Positions 1 to 9,481 are shown, counted from the first letter of the stretch. The stretch is 64,000 bases of DNA from Candidatus Nitrotoga sp. BS (GCF_927797785.1 NZ_CAKMLL010000068.1:53947-117946), one strand, 5' to 3'. Notes: a model not told the origin generated them from the letters alone. Program-made: numbers and translations.

Positions 1-783
1 GTATATGCCACACACATTAATGTGCCCGATTACATGATCAAGGCCAGTGTAACCTACCGCATCATCGCCGATAATCTGGGTAGCCCGAGGTTGGTGGTGA
101 ATACCTCCACCGGCGCCATCGTACAACGCATGGATTACGATGAATTCGGCAATGTTATTGCGGATTCCAACCCTGGCTTCCAACCTTTCGGCTTCGCAGG
201 CGGGTTGTATGATCGCAATACCAAGCTGCTCAGATTCGGCGCTCGCGATTATGATGCCGAAGTTGGACGGTGGACAGCCAAGGATCCGATCTTGTTTGAA
301 GGTGGGGATCGGAATTTGTATACCTATGTCGGGGGGAATCCGCTTAGTTATGTGGATCCTTTGGGATTAGCATCGTTGTATACCGACATGCGTGGAGGTA
401 CGACCACATTTGATCCTCGACCAGAAGATCCAAATGGGAATCCATTTACAATTCCGACGAGTACTTCTGTTTCATCACGCGCAAGATCAGATGCAAATCA
501 AGGATTTTCTACACCAAATGTTATTGGTGTACGTCACAAAGGTAATAGCCGAGCGTTTGGCCCAGACGGTGCTGTGATTGACGTTGGAGATTCGCGAGGT
601 AGACATATTCATGGAGGTGGAAGCTGTAGAGCTGTAGCAGACTCCCAAGCAGACCAACAGGGGTGGTGTGCAACCATGGGTTGTACTAGAGGACAGAATG
701 GCGACGTTTTAGATTTGGCTGACAAGATTATGGATTTCAAGAAAGAACATCCAGGAGTCAGTATTCCATACTATCGATATTAG
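1..783 (+). CDS. RHS repeat protein, C-terminal part with L,D-transpeptidase-like toxin tip (5' end outside window)
   Basis: The frame is open to the left edge, so only the last 260 codons are visible. The first third is conserved RHS core: the DNLGSPR and DYDEFGNV motifs, the [15 protein letters not shown] signature, and the boundary [12 protein letters not shown] ending near base 375. The following ~135 residues are the variable tip. It contains IHGGG (His codon at 610) and, about 20 residues later, MGCTRGQN (Cys codon at 682). This resembles the HG...xGCxR active-site pattern of L,D-transpeptidases (YkuD and Tlde1 effectors). RHS proteins are delivered polymorphic toxins, so a peptidoglycan-targeting activity in the periplasm is inferred. 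The next gene begins 15 bases downstream and has a signal peptide, which fits a periplasmic immunity protein. RHS identity is firm; the toxin fold is a motif reading. Confidence 0.85.
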   Translation, partial: VYATHINVPDYMIKASVTYRIIADNLGSPRLVVNTSTGAIVQRMDYDEFGNVIADSNPGFQPFGFAGGLYDRNTKLLRFGARDYDAEVGRWTAKDPILFEGGDRNLYTYVGGNPLSYVDPLGLASLYTDMRGGTTTFDPRPEDPNGNPFTIPTSTSVSSRARSDANQGFSTPNVIGVRHKGNSRAFGPDGAVIDVGDSRGRHIHGGGSCRAVADSQADQQGWCATMGCTRGQNGDVLDLADKIMDFKKEHPGVSIPYYRY

Positions 784-798
784 GATTGAGAAGCTTTT

Positions 799-1377
799 AT
801 GCGAATAAATATATCTAGATTCGTTATGGTTGTAGCGTTGTTATTTCTGACTTTAACTGTCCACGCTGCCTCTAAAGAGGGGCCGACATGTTTAGGTGAA
901 AACTGTCTAGATAAAAAAGCGTTGGATGCCAAGCATCTTTTCAAAACGATAGGTAAGGTAAATCCTGCGGGTAAAGACATTGTCTACTATTGTTATGCTG
1001 TGACTGGTGGCGGTTATTTTCGAGCTGGCGTACTACAGAGCGAAGGGATAGTAGTCTCGATGCTTCTTTCTAATAACGAAGCTTGTGCTTCCAGAGGGAA
1101 AGCAAAATATATCCTTAACCAATTTGTCACTGAAAGAGGAATTTCACTTGGTAGCACTGAAAAAAATGTGATATCTGCTTATGGAAATCCTATAGAAATT
1201 CTGGACTCAGCAACAGCCTATAAATGATGGCTTTCGGATGATAGTGGCAGATATTACAAACCAAAAGAGTTAGATCAATTCTGGCTATACGGACCTGATA
1301 CAGATACATCTTTAGTTCGTGGCATAGGAATGCGCCAAGGTATTGTGGTTTCAATTTTGCTGCAAGCGTCACCTTGA
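799..1377 (+). pseudogene. Putative secreted immunity protein with an in-frame TGA at codon 143
   Basis: The gene starts at ATG 799, 15 bases after the RHS stop. It has a typical signal peptide (hydrophobic residues about 8-22, then HAAS). The first open frame ends at TGA 1225-1227 (142 aa). The same frame continues without interruption for 49 more codons to TGA 1375-1377. The downstream part looks like real coding: RGIGMRQGIVVSILL echoes RAGVLQSEGIVVSMLL in the upstream part, which suggests two related halves. I therefore read it as a 192-codon gene broken by a nonsense mutation. Alternatives are a genuine 142-residue protein or a sequencing error. Position and signal peptide suggest an immunity partner for a periplasm-acting toxin; no family was recognised. 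Confidence 0.55.
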
Positions 1378-1408
1378 TCCTACATGGCAAGCGTAGCCTG
1401 AGCTAACG

Positions 1409-1530
1409 TAGGTTGGCGCTGAGCTTACGAAGCCCAACATCACAAGGGGAGGACACATGCGTTACCAATGTGCCAACCCGCGTAAGGCGCACCCCGTAAG
1501 GCGACAATAAGCGAAGCGCATTGCGCCGTA
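1409..1530. repeat. Intergenic imperfect palindromes
   Basis: This stretch between the immunity candidate and the TA remnant holds two imperfect palindromes. One spans 1409-1439 (GGTTGG near 1411 and CCCAAC near 1433). The other spans about 1498-1530 (GGCGACAAT...ATTGCGCC). Similar elements are widespread between genes in betaproteobacteria. No coding potential was seen. Copy number elsewhere in the genome cannot be judged from here. Confidence 0.5.
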
Positions 1531-1596
1531 TGATAATGTTCCACAATTCGCTGATTGATTGAGCCGCACTGCCCACCCTCTCTCTTCCTTACTTAT

Positions 1597-1809
1597 TTAC
1601 AATAAAAAAGCCATCCTCTCCGGCAACCCGGATGCGGTGGTTTCTTTTTTAGCGGCTATCACATTTTGATAATCCTGCACCTCGGCATCAAGATAAACCG
1701 GCAGGTTGGGGCGTAGATTGGGCTGATCAAACTTGCCGCGTGTCGAACCGGTATAATCCACTTCGACAGGGATGTCGTTGTCATGTGAGGGGGTAGTAGC
1801 TGCATTCAT
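1597..1809 (-). CDS. Antitoxin-like protein of a BrnT-type module, shortened C-terminus
   Basis: I chose the ATG at 1809 because AGG lies about 9 bases upstream; a longer frame reaches 1854. The 70-residue product has IPVEVDYTGSTRGKF and LPVYLDAEVQDY. I recognise these from small proteins encoded next to BrnT toxins, where they act as antitoxins. Those proteins usually continue with a helical segment after the DAEVQ motif; here the sequence becomes unrelated after VIAAKK, so the C-terminus looks lost. It starts 8 bases after the stop of the BrnT remnant at 1818-2018. Probably no longer a working antitoxin. Confidence 0.45.
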   Translation of the reverse strand: MNAATTPSHDNDIPVEVDYTGSTRGKFDQPNLRPNLPVYLDAEVQDYQNVIAAKKETTASGLPERMAFLL

Positions 1810-1817
1810 ATTGGTAC

Positions 1818-2018
1818 CTATCGTGGTACGTTCTCGTAAAAAAACCGTTTCCACTTAATGGCCGGGTGGGCGGAAATCAAGCGGGCACTGGCACTGGTGG
1901 GGCCGGTAGTCTGGTAAATATGCGTCACCAGCAACAAGACTCCGCTGGCATCATGCCCCAGCGACCAACAGCGTTTCTTATCCTGATTGTGCGCTTCATC
2001 AACTTCACGCCACGCTTG
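1818..2018 (-). pseudogene. BrnT-family toxin remnant (N-terminus missing)
   Basis: Reading the minus strand from 2018 gives a frame that ends at TAG 1818-1820, with no start codon and a stop immediately upstream (2019-2021). The product contains RCWSLGHDASGVLLLVTH, then RLISAHPA and KRFFYEN. This matches the BrnT pattern of RW...G....G.LLVV.H followed by RxISARxAxxxERxxYE. The N-terminal third of the family (about 40 residues) is absent. With the downstream antitoxin-like gene it forms a decayed type II toxin-antitoxin pair. Confidence 0.5.
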
Positions 2019-2131
2019 TCAGCATTGATTGATGCCTTGACGATGTCTCACTGAAAATAATAAACAATGAAGTGATCGTTTAGTGCCTGATCGAGTCGCC
2101 TGACATCACACTCAAAAAAAACCGGCAAGGT

Positions 2132-2416
2132 CAACGCATGGATTACGATGAATTCGGTAACGTTATAGCGGATTCCAACTTTAGCTTTCAACCAAACGAC
2201 ACAAGAAACAAATTCTTGTACCATATGGATAGCAGGAACCGGTCATAAGCTCGACAGTCTGAGGGGCGGGCAGCAGTTGGGTGAAATGCTCATGGATTTG
2301 TACAACAACGCTGTCGGGCGAGACGCTGGAAAAACAGTACGCCGGTTAATCAAGGCAAGCTGTGGACTCTGCCTCTCAACGGCTCGTCATACAATACATA
2401 TCAAGGAGCGCGCTGA
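2132..2416 (+). pseudogene. Second RHS C-terminal tip, degraded and frameshifted
   Basis: Bases 2132-2192 repeat bases 124-184 of the intact rhs gene with about eight differences, covering the [14 protein letters not shown] core. Further on, one frame reads SLRGGQQLGEMLMDLYNN and AVGRDAGK (about 2257-2337). The natural ending then resumes in another frame as QGKLWTLPLNGSSYNTYQGA and stops at TGA 2414-2416. The region between 2193 and 2250 no longer reads through. This is a displaced RHS tip with its own toxin domain, now dead. MDLYNN..GR resembles the end of DUF6973-like toxin domains, which is tentative. Confidence 0.55.
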
Positions 2417-2417
2417 A

Positions 2418-2595
2418 ATGAAGACTTTCTTACTAGGTGGTGTCGGTAGCTCTTCTCTTGACTTCGTGCATGACTTACAAAGGAAACTTCTCACTTGTTA
2501 ATAAGGCTAGGGAGCCCATCACTCATGCGACGGTGGCAATATGTGGGCAGAAAATCGAGCTGAAGGATATTGTGAGCCTAACAAGAGTGCGCTGA
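2418..2595 (+). pseudogene. Frameshifted small immunity gene behind the second RHS tip
   Basis: An ATG at 2418 lies one base after the stop of the degraded RHS tip. It opens MKTFLLGGVGSSSLDFV but stops at 2499-2501. An overlapping frame from about 2470 reads TYKGNFSLVNKAREPITHAT and VAICGQKIELKDI to a stop at 2593-2595. The second frame has no ribosome binding site and looks like the continuation of the first, so one frameshift is inferred. Placement right behind a toxin tip suggests immunity; the family is unknown. Confidence 0.4.
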
Positions 2596-2733
2596 CTCTT
2601 CGCTTTGCTGGCTTTATTTTTCAAGCTTGATTTTCATCGCTGCGGCAATGCAGTTCTCAGCTAGCAAGAGTACGTTTGGTGTGCGGTCTAGCGTTATAAG
2701 AGCATCATCGATACCCCTATAGCCTTTCGAGTG

Positions 2734-3834
2734 CTAATCGATCTTGCCTGGAATTTTTGGTGTGGTGCATACCACGTCTGCGTTCTGGGCTCTGTGGCGC
2801 AGCGCATGGTCGATCAGTACCAAGGCAAGCATGGCTTCAGTGATAGGCGTAGCGCGAATACCTACACACGGGTCGTGGCGACCATGGGTTTCCACCAGCG
2901 TTGGCTCACCCGCTTTATTGATGGAGCGGCGCGGAAGACGAATGCTGGAAGTGGGTTTTATGGCGACATGTGCCACAATATCCTGTCCAGTGGAAATGCC
3001 GCCCAGTATGCCGCCAGCATGGTTGGATAAAAAACCTTGTGGAGTGATTTCGTCACTATGCTCACTGCCTCTCTGCGTAACTGAGGAAAAGCCGGCACCA
3101 ATCTCTACACCTTTTACAGCATTAATGCTCATCATGGCGTAGCCAATGTCGGCATCAAGACGGTCATACACTGGCTCGCCCCAGCCCACAGGCATATGTT
3201 CAGCCACGACCGTGAGTTTTGCACCGATGGAATCGCCGGATTTGCGTAACGCATCCATGTAGGTTTCCAGTTGCTCAACGTAACTGTTATCGGCGACAAA
3301 AAAGGGATTGCAGTTGACTTCATCCCAGCTCTTGAAGGGCACCACTATTTCACCCAATTGCGATAAATAGCCGCGTATCACCACACCATAACGCTCGTTC
3401 AGCCATTTTTTCGCAATCGCTCCAGCCGCTACGCGCACTGCGGTCTCACGTGCCGACGCCCGCCCGCCACCGCGATGATCGCGGATGCCGTATTTCTGCC
3501 AATAAGTGTAGTCGGCATGGCCAGGACGAAAGCTTGCGGCGATGTTGCCGTAATCTTTGCTACGTTGATCTTCGTTGCGAATCAACAACGCAATCGGTGT
3601 GCCAGTGGTTTCGCCTTCAAAGATACCGGATAAAATTTCTACCGTGTCTGACTCGCGTCTTTGGGTGACATGGCGTGAAGTGCCGGGCTTACGCCTGTCC
3701 AGTTCACTTTGAATATCTGCTGTACTCAACGCCATCCCAGGCGGACAACCATCAACCACGCAACCGATTGCGGCACCATGAGACTCACCAAAAGATGTGA
3801 CGCAGAATAAAGTACCGAATGTATTTCCTGACAT
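2734..3834 (-). CDS. aroC: Chorismate synthase
   Basis: The product makes chorismate from 5-enolpyruvylshikimate-3-phosphate, the last common step of aromatic synthesis, using reduced FMN. It is 366 residues, the usual length. Family signatures are GESHG...[10 protein letters not shown] (about residues 16-33), [11 protein letters not shown] (about 103), [10 protein letters not shown] and RGSEHSDEI. The start at 3834 is the natural N-terminus ([10 protein letters not shown]). A 9-bp hairpin (3838-3867) ends three bases before the start codon and could cover the ribosome binding region. It is a single gene, divergent from the MDR gene at 3995. Confidence 0.97.
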   Translation of the reverse strand: MSGNTFGTLFCVTSFGESHGAAIGCVVDGCPPGMALSTADIQSELDRRKPGTSRHVTQRRESDTVEILSGIFEGETTGTPIALLIRNEDQRSKDYGNIAASFRPGHADYTYWQKYGIRDHRGGGRASARETAVRVAAGAIAKKWLNERYGVVIRGYLSQLGEIVVPFKSWDEVNCNPFFVADNSYVEQLETYMDALRKSGDSIGAKLTVVAEHMPVGWGEPVYDRLDADIGYAMMSINAVKGVEIGAGFSSVTQRGSEHSDEITPQGFLSNHAGGILGGISTGQDIVAHVAIKPTSSIRLPRRSINKAGEPTLVETHGRHDPCVGIRATPITEAMLALVLIDHALRHRAQNADVVCTTPKIPGKID

Positions 3835-3837
3835 GGC

Positions 3838-3867
3838 TAAACTCGCTAAATTTATGAGGCGAGTTTA
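3838..3867 (-). promoter_or_regulatory. Hairpin directly in front of aroC start
   Basis: On the minus strand TAAACTCGC (3859-3867) pairs perfectly with GCGAGTTTA (3838-3846) around a 12-base AT-rich loop. The 3' arm ends three bases before the aroC ATG (3832-3834), so the only weak Shine-Dalgarno-like bases (GAG) lie inside the stem. This could lower or regulate translation. It is also possible that it serves as a simple mRNA 5' stabiliser. Confidence 0.45.
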
Positions 3868-3994
3868 ACATACCACATCTCTATCAAGTCGCTCCAACTA
3901 GGCAGTTGATGTGTAATAGGCTTTTTTGACTTTCTGGCGATTTGCGGCCTCGGTCTCCGGTTACCCTTCCAACCATCCATTCATGGTTACAAAA

Positions 3995-4996
3995 ATGAAA
4001 GCAATTTTAATGACCGCAGCTGGCAGCCCCGATGTGTTGCAACTGCGTGAAATCCCCCTACCCGAAATACCCTCACAAAACCATTTGCGGGTCAAACTGG
4101 CCGCCGTGGGTATCAATCCGCTGGACACCAAACTGCGCGCTAAGCCAGCCTATTACCCCGACAAACTTCCCGCCATCCTGGGCTGCGATGGTGCCGGTAT
4201 CGTAGATGCCATCGGCACGGCCGTGACGCGTTTTGCAGTCGGTGATGCGGTCTATTTCTGCAACGGTGGTATCGGCGACGAACCCGGCTGCTATGCTGAA
4301 TATACCACCGTGCATGAAGACTACTGCGCTTTCAAACCAGCCAACCTCAGCCTGCATGAAAGCGCTGCGTTGCCACTGGTGCTGATTACCGTGTGGGAGG
4401 CGCTAGTCGAACGCGTTAATCTGCAAGTCAAACAATCTATCCTCATCCATGCCGCGGCTGGGGGTGTCGGCCATATTGCCGTGCAACTCGCCCACCATCT
4501 GGGCGCACATGTCGCGGTAACAGTAAGCGATGACAGAAAAGCCGGGCTGGTGCAAGGTCTCGGTGCAAAAAAAATAATTTATTACCGCGAGCAGGATTTT
4601 GTGCCGGAAGTTCTTGCCTGGACCGCTGATAAAGGTGTGGACGTGATATTTGACACGGTAGGCGGCGAAGTTTTTCTGCGCTCGTTCAATGCAGCGCGCA
4701 TTGGCGGCAAAGTGGTCAGCTTGCTGTCCACTCCGCTGTCATTGACTGACACTCAACTGGCGCGACTGCGCAATCTGTCATTGTGCTACGAACTGATGCT
4801 TACGCCGCAAGTGATGCACTTGCATGACGAGCGTATACGCCAGCGCAAAATACTGGAACAGGGAGCGCAATTAGTTGAGGCCGGAAAACTCGGCGTGCTG
4901 ATGAGCATGGTGATGCCATTGAAAGATGCTGCCCACGCACACCGTCTCATTGAAAAAGGCGGCGTCACTGGCAAAGTCGTACTGGTGATGGATTAA
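3995..4996 (+). CDS. Zinc-type alcohol dehydrogenase / NAD(P)H:quinone oxidoreductase-like MDR protein
   Basis: A medium-chain dehydrogenase/reductase of 333 residues from ATG 3995. An ATG at 3983 and a TTG at 3926 are possible earlier starts, but homology should begin at MKAILMTAAGSPD. The N-terminal GroES-like domain holds GCDGAGIVDAIG (about residues 63-74). The NADPH-binding motif AAAGGVGHIAVQ is at about 153-164. The catalytic-zinc ligands of classical alcohol dehydrogenases are not evident, which points to the quinone-reductase branch. Substrate unknown. It stands alone and is convergent with ubiD. Confidence 0.85.
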   Translation: MKAILMTAAGSPDVLQLREIPLPEIPSQNHLRVKLAAVGINPLDTKLRAKPAYYPDKLPAILGCDGAGIVDAIGTAVTRFAVGDAVYFCNGGIGDEPGCYAEYTTVHEDYCAFKPANLSLHESAALPLVLITVWEALVERVNLQVKQSILIHAAAGGVGHIAVQLAHHLGAHVAVTVSDDRKAGLVQGLGAKKIIYYREQDFVPEVLAWTADKGVDVIFDTVGGEVFLRSFNAARIGGKVVSLLSTPLSLTDTQLARLRNLSLCYELMLTPQVMHLHDERIRQRKILEQGAQLVEAGKLGVLMSMVMPLKDAAHAHRLIEKGGVTGKVVLVMD

Positions 4997-5008
4997 TACT
5001 ACGGTCAA

Positions 5009-6472
5009 CTACAAGCCAAGCTCCTCCCACATGGCATCTACACGACGCTTGATCGCGTCGTCCATCGCAATTGGCGTACCCCACTCGCGTTGCGTTTCAC
5101 CTGGCCATTTGTTGGTCGCATCCAGTCCCATCTTACTGCCCAGACCGGATACCGGGCTGGCGAAATCGAGATAATCAATGGGCGTATTATCCACCAGCAA
5201 TGTGTCGCGCGCGGGATCAACGCGCGTTGTGATCGCCCAGATAACTTCCTTCCATTGACGGATATCGATGTCATCATCCACCACGATGATGAACTTGGTG
5301 TACATGAACTGACGCAAGTAGGACCAGATGCCGAACATCACGCGCTTGGCATGTCCCGGATACTGCTTTTTCATGGACACAATTGCCAAACGATAAGAAC
5401 AGCCCTCCGGCGGCAGGTAGAAATCCGAAATTTCGGGAAACTGTTTCTGCAGAAGTGGCACGAACACTTCGTTCAATGCCACGCCCAAAATGGCCGGCTC
5501 ATCTGGCGGTTTGCCGGTATAGGTGGAGTGATAAATGGGATTGTGACGCATGGTAATGCGCTCAATGGTGAATACCGGAAACTTTTCCTGCTCATTGTAA
5601 TAACCGGTGTGGTCACCAAACGGGCCTTCCAGCGCGATCTCATTTGGGTGGATCATTCCCTCCAGAACGATCTCGGCACTGGCAGGTACTTGCAAATTGC
5701 TACCAATACATTTAACCAGTTCTGTTTTCGATCCACGCAACAACCCAGCAAATTGATATTCAGACAGGCTGTCCGGCACTGGCGTGACGGCGCCTAAAAT
5801 GGTAGCTGGGTCGGCACCGATCACCACTGCCAGCGGAAACGGCTGACCCGGATGCGTTTTGCACCACTCTTGATAATCCAGCGCACCTCCGCGATGCGCC
5901 AGCCAGCGCATAATGACCTTGTTGGGCGCGATCACCTGCTGGCGGTAAATGCCAAGATTCTGGCGCGGCTTGTTGGGGCCACGGGTCACCACCAGCCCCC
6001 AGCTAATCAGGGGTGCCGCATCTCCTGGCCAGCAAGTTTGTATGGGTAGCCTGCTCAGGTCTACTTCGCTGCCATCCCATACTACTTCCTGGCAGGCAGC
6101 GCTCGAAACTACCTTGGGTGTCATATTCAGCACCTGCTTCAATATCGGCCACTTGTCCCAGGCATCCTTTAAACCTTTGGGTGGCTCGGGCTCTTTCAGG
6201 TAAGCCAGCAACTTGCCCACTTCGCGTAATGCCGTTACGCTTTCCTCGCCCATGCCTAATGCCACGCGGTGCGGCGTACCGAACAAATTCGCCAGAACAG
6301 ACATACTGTGTCCTGCAGGATTTTCAAACAGCACAGCAGGGCCTTGTGCATGCAACACACGATCGCAGATTTCCGTCATCTCCAAATGCGGAGAAACTGA
6401 CGTAATCACGCGCTTAAGCTCACCCAGTTTTTCTAATTGCGAGATAAAATCGCGCAGGTCACGATATTTCAT
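5009..6472 (-). CDS. ubiD: 4-hydroxy-3-polyprenylbenzoate decarboxylase UbiD
   Basis: A 487-residue UbiD-family decarboxylase that removes the ring carboxyl in ubiquinone synthesis. It needs the prenylated FMN made by UbiX, which is encoded at 39823-40437. Recognisable parts are the N-terminal [19 protein letters not shown], the central [12 protein letters not shown] and [12 protein letters not shown], and the C-terminal [17 protein letters not shown]. Its ATG overlaps the stop of the upstream acyltransferase gene by four bases (ATGA), so it is translationally coupled at the end of a three-gene operon. Confidence 0.96.
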   Translation of the reverse strand: MKYRDLRDFISQLEKLGELKRVITSVSPHLEMTEICDRVLHAQGPAVLFENPAGHSMSVLANLFGTPHRVALGMGEESVTALREVGKLLAYLKEPEPPKGLKDAWDKWPILKQVLNMTPKVVSSAACQEVVWDGSEVDLSRLPIQTCWPGDAAPLISWGLVVTRGPNKPRQNLGIYRQQVIAPNKVIMRWLAHRGGALDYQEWCKTHPGQPFPLAVVIGADPATILGAVTPVPDSLSEYQFAGLLRGSKTELVKCIGSNLQVPASAEIVLEGMIHPNEIALEGPFGDHTGYYNEQEKFPVFTIERITMRHNPIYHSTYTGKPPDEPAILGVALNEVFVPLLQKQFPEISDFYLPPEGCSYRLAIVSMKKQYPGHAKRVMFGIWSYLRQFMYTKFIIVVDDDIDIRQWKEVIWAITTRVDPARDTLLVDNTPIDYLDFASPVSGLGSKMGLDATNKWPGETQREWGTPIAMDDAIKRRVDAMWEELGL

Positions 6473-7341
6473 TTATAAAAACTTTCTTCGCCCTCGGGGC
6501 GGGTTTTAAATCGCTTGTGCAGCCAGAAATATTGTTCCGGCATTTCCCGCACTCGCTGTTCGATAAATTCGTTTATACGGCGGGTATCGACTATTAAATC
6601 ATTACTAGGATAGTTTTCCCACGCTGGATAGAAGCGTACCTCATACCCTTTATAATCCGGCAAAACACGTGTAATACACGGCACCACCTTTGCATTAGCC
6701 ATCATTACCAGGCGAGGCAACGTCGCCAACGTAGCGGCGGGTATACCAAAGAATGGAACGAACACACCATCCTTGGTAGTCCAATCTTGATCCGTAAAAT
6801 AATAAAATGGCCGACATTCGCGTAATGATTTTACTACCGGGCGCATCCCCGCTTGTCGCGCATACAAAAATTGCTTGCCGAAACGCGCGCGTTTCTGCAA
6901 CACCAAGTTTTGCAAGTAAGTATTTTTTTGTTTAGAGTACACACTCACCCCATCCGTATGCTGGGTAATCCAGGAACCACCAACATCCAGAGCAACAAAA
7001 TGTGACGTCAGTAAAATCAGTGGATTACCGAGTGCGTTTTGAAAATGCTCCACACCTTCAACACGTATCAACTTCTGGATGCGCTCGCGGCTAGACCACC
7101 ATAAAATACCCCGCTCCACAATACTGCGGCCAAAAGCATTAAAGTGCTGTCGCACCAGTTTCGATCGCTCTGCTTCGTTCAGTTCGGGGAAACATAAACG
7201 CAAATTGATACATGCCACGCGACGACGCTTGGCTGTAAACATATAAAGCAGCGCCCCCAGGACATTGCCTATCCACGCTTGCAGCCGATATGGAAGGAAA
7301 TGCAGTAACCACAGCAGAAAAACACCACAACGCACCATCAT
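6469..7341 (-). CDS. LpxL/HtrB-type lipid A acyltransferase (paralogue 2)
   Basis: A 290-residue inner-membrane acyltransferase of the LpxL/LpxM family, which adds secondary acyl chains to the Kdo-lipid A precursor from acyl-ACP. It has an N-terminal hydrophobic anchor (residues about 3-37) and the catalytic HX4D motif at H114-D119 (HFVALD). A TDQD segment follows at about residue 190. It overlaps both neighbours by four bases: the other acyltransferase upstream and ubiD downstream. Which acyl position each paralogue serves cannot be told from sequence. Confidence 0.9.
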   Translation of the reverse strand: MMVRCGVFLLWLLHFLPYRLQAWIGNVLGALLYMFTAKRRRVACINLRLCFPELNEAERSKLVRQHFNAFGRSIVERGILWWSSRERIQKLIRVEGVEHFQNALGNPLILLTSHFVALDVGGSWITQHTDGVSVYSKQKNTYLQNLVLQKRARFGKQFLYARQAGMRPVVKSLRECRPFYYFTDQDWTTKDGVFVPFFGIPAATLATLPRLVMMANAKVVPCITRVLPDYKGYEVRFYPAWENYPSNDLIVDTRRINEFIEQRVREMPEQYFWLHKRFKTRPEGEESFYK

Positions 7342-8222
7342 ATTGGATTTACGTCTTGCTTCGTGGCCGGCTTAATGCCTGCCGGAGTCTTGTAACGATT
7401 GTAACTCCACAAATATTGCGCAGGATTCGTGAGCACCAATTCTTCAAGCGCCGCATTGACCTGCCTACCAATGGGCAAATCAACATTGAATTTCAGGGGT
7501 GTGAAGCGCAGGACATATCCCGACCCATTGGTTAATCGTTCGACGGAAGTCATCACTACCGATGCGCCGCTAGACTTCACCAAGCGCCCAATCAACGTCA
7601 TGGTGTAGGCTGGTCGCCCGAAGAAGTCTGCCCATTCTCCCTCGCCATTGCCGGGCACCTGATCTGGCAAAAGCCCTATTGCTTCAGCCCGCTTGAGCGC
7701 TTTATACAACTGGCGCACCCCGCTTACATCGGTACGCGCCAGCCGCATTTGGGCTCGCTCGCGACCGTTGCGCATCACTTGCTCTAGCCAGATTAACTTG
7801 GGAGGGCGATACAGTACAGTGAGTGGCATATGCTCTGCGACATATAAGGCTGACACATCGAAACATCCCAAATGCGGCGTTAAAAAAATTATCCCCTTGC
7901 CACTTGCACGTGCCGCTTCGATATGCTCCCAGCCATAACATGCTTTGACGCTGGCGGTCACCTCTGCTAAAGGTCGGCACCAAATCCACAGTAACTCGAC
8001 CGCCCCCTTGCCCGTTTCAACTATGCTGGCGTTTAACACTCTGCGAAAATCTGTTTGGGGACGCCCTTTTAATGCATTATTGAGGTTTTCACGCATCCGT
8101 TCTGCATACTTATCCGACAGACTATAAGTCAATTTGCCCAGCATGGCGCCAAGACGGTGTAACACACTCAGCGGTAAACGCGCTACCAAATTGAATAGTC
8201 TGGCTACAAGCGAGGGGATCAT
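7338..8222 (-). CDS. LpxL/HtrB-type lipid A acyltransferase (paralogue 1)
   Basis: A 294-residue member of the same family as its downstream neighbour. The HX4D motif is at H117-D122 (HLGCFD). The motif LLPDQVPGNGEGEW lies at about 187-200, followed by a conserved PAYTMTL. It is the first gene of the operon acyltransferase-acyltransferase-ubiD and is divergent from metK across only 70 bases. Late acylation of lipid A is the likely role; substrate specificity is not determinable here. Confidence 0.9.
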   Translation of the reverse strand: MIPSLVARLFNLVARLPLSVLHRLGAMLGKLTYSLSDKYAERMRENLNNALKGRPQTDFRRVLNASIVETGKGAVELLWIWCRPLAEVTASVKACYGWEHIEAARASGKGIIFLTPHLGCFDVSALYVAEHMPLTVLYRPPKLIWLEQVMRNGRERAQMRLARTDVSGVRQLYKALKRAEAIGLLPDQVPGNGEGEWADFFGRPAYTMTLIGRLVKSSGASVVMTSVERLTNGSGYVLRFTPLKFNVDLPIGRQVNAALEELVLTNPAQYLWSYNRYKTPAGIKPATKQDVNPI

Positions 8223-8244
8223 GGGGGTAATTACAATCAGTAGT

Positions 8245-8289
8245 TGCTATAATGAAGGTTTTCTCAACCAACTCTATCTTTAAGGAGAG
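8245..8289 (+). promoter_or_regulatory. metK promoter (extended -10) and ribosome binding site
   Basis: TGCTATAAT at 8245-8253 is a perfect TATAAT with the TGn extension, which can compensate for the lack of a clear -35 box. AAGGAGAG at about 8282-8289 is a strong Shine-Dalgarno sequence just ahead of ATG 8293. The whole divergent spacer is only 70 bases, so the acyltransferase operon promoter must overlap this region. No SAM riboswitch was seen. Confidence 0.6.
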
Positions 8290-8292
8290 TTC

Positions 8293-9456
8293 ATGAATGA
8301 ATTTCTATTTACATCCGAGTCAGTGTCTGAAGGTCATCCAGACAAAGTCGCGGATCAAATTTCCGATTCCATTTTAGATGCTATTCTAGCGCAAGACCCC
8401 CATGCGCGAGTAGCCGCTGAGACATTAGTCAACACCGGCCTCGTGGTGCTTGCCGGTGAAATCACCACCAGCGCTAATGTGGACTATATCAAAGTTGCGC
8501 GCGACTGCATCAAGCGCATCGGCTATGACAATACCGAATACGGCATAGACTACAAAGGTTGTGCCGTGCTTGTTGCTTATGACAAGCAAAGTCCGGACAT
8601 CGCCCAAGGCGTTGATCGCTCATCTAATGAGTACATGGATCAGGGCGCAGGTGATCAAGGCCTGATGTTTGGTTATGCTTGCGATGAAACACCCACGTTA
8701 ATGCCGCTGCCGATTCATTTGGCACACCGCGTAGTTGAGCGCCAGTCGCAACTGCGCCGCGATGGTCGCCTTAACTGGCTGCGTCCGGATGCAAAAGCGC
8801 AAGTCACCATCCGTTATGTGGATGGTAAGCCACACTCCATCGACACTGTATTGCTATCTACTCAGCACTCCCCCGAGATGTCGCTAGAAACAATTCGTGA
8901 AGCCGTAATTGAAGATATTATCAAGCCCCTGTTGCCACAGGAGCTAATCAAAGGTGACATTAAGTATTTGGTAAATCCCACTGGCCGTTTTGTTATCGGC
9001 GGCCCGCAAGGCGACTGCGGCCTGACAGGGCGCAAGATTATTGTAGATTCTTACGGTGGCTCCGCCCCTCATGGAGGTGGTGCATTCTCCGGCAAAGATC
9101 CCTCTAAGGTAGATCGTTCCGCAGCCTACGCTGGCCGTTATATCGCCAAGAATATCGTAGCTGCTGGTCTGGCCAGCAAGTGCTTGATTCAGATTTCCTA
9201 CGCGATTGGCGTGGCTCTACCCACCAGTGTGTGGGTCACCAGTTATGGAACGGGAAAAATTTCCGATGAAAAAATTGCGGAGTTAGTAAAAAAACATTTC
9301 GACCTGCGCCCAAAAGGTATTGTGCAAATGCTCGATTTGTTGCGCCCAATTTATACCAATACTGCTGCCTATGGCCACTTTGGCCGCGAAGAACCAGAGT
9401 TTACCTGGGAAGCAACAGACAAGGCACCTGCCCTGCGGGCTGACGCCGGGCTATAA
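8293..9456 (+). CDS. metK: S-adenosylmethionine synthetase
   Basis: A 387-residue methionine adenosyltransferase that makes SAM from methionine and ATP in the cytoplasm. Signatures are [14 protein letters not shown] (about residues 11-24), the ATP-binding [12 protein letters not shown] (about 118-129) and [16 protein letters not shown] (about 260-275). The strong ribosome binding site fixes the start. It is monocistronic: a large palindrome (9482-9525) and dead transposase genes follow. Confidence 0.98.
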   Translation: MNEFLFTSESVSEGHPDKVADQISDSILDAILAQDPHARVAAETLVNTGLVVLAGEITTSANVDYIKVARDCIKRIGYDNTEYGIDYKGCAVLVAYDKQSPDIAQGVDRSSNEYMDQGAGDQGLMFGYACDETPTLMPLPIHLAHRVVERQSQLRRDGRLNWLRPDAKAQVTIRYVDGKPHSIDTVLLSTQHSPEMSLETIREAVIEDIIKPLLPQELIKGDIKYLVNPTGRFVIGGPQGDCGLTGRKIIVDSYGGSAPHGGGAFSGKDPSKVDRSAAYAGRYIAKNIVAAGLASKCLIQISYAIGVALPTSVWVTSYGTGKISDEKIAELVKKHFDLRPKGIVQMLDLLRPIYTNTAAYGHFGREEPEFTWEATDKAPALRADAGL

Positions 9457-9481
9457 GTCACTTAATGGTTTAAATGTCTTA

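Noticed and set aside
1225..1227. In-frame TGA read as selenocysteine
   Set aside because: No SECIS-like hairpin directly downstream, no redox motif, and no selenoprotein family resemblance; a nonsense mutation is simpler.
1866..2054. Plus-strand 62-codon frame after the TA remnant
   Set aside because: It lies opposite the BrnT-like remnant, whose minus-strand reading is better supported.
8223..8292. SAM riboswitch upstream of metK
   Set aside because: The spacer is only 70 bases and contains a promoter and Shine-Dalgarno sequence, too short for a SAM aptamer.
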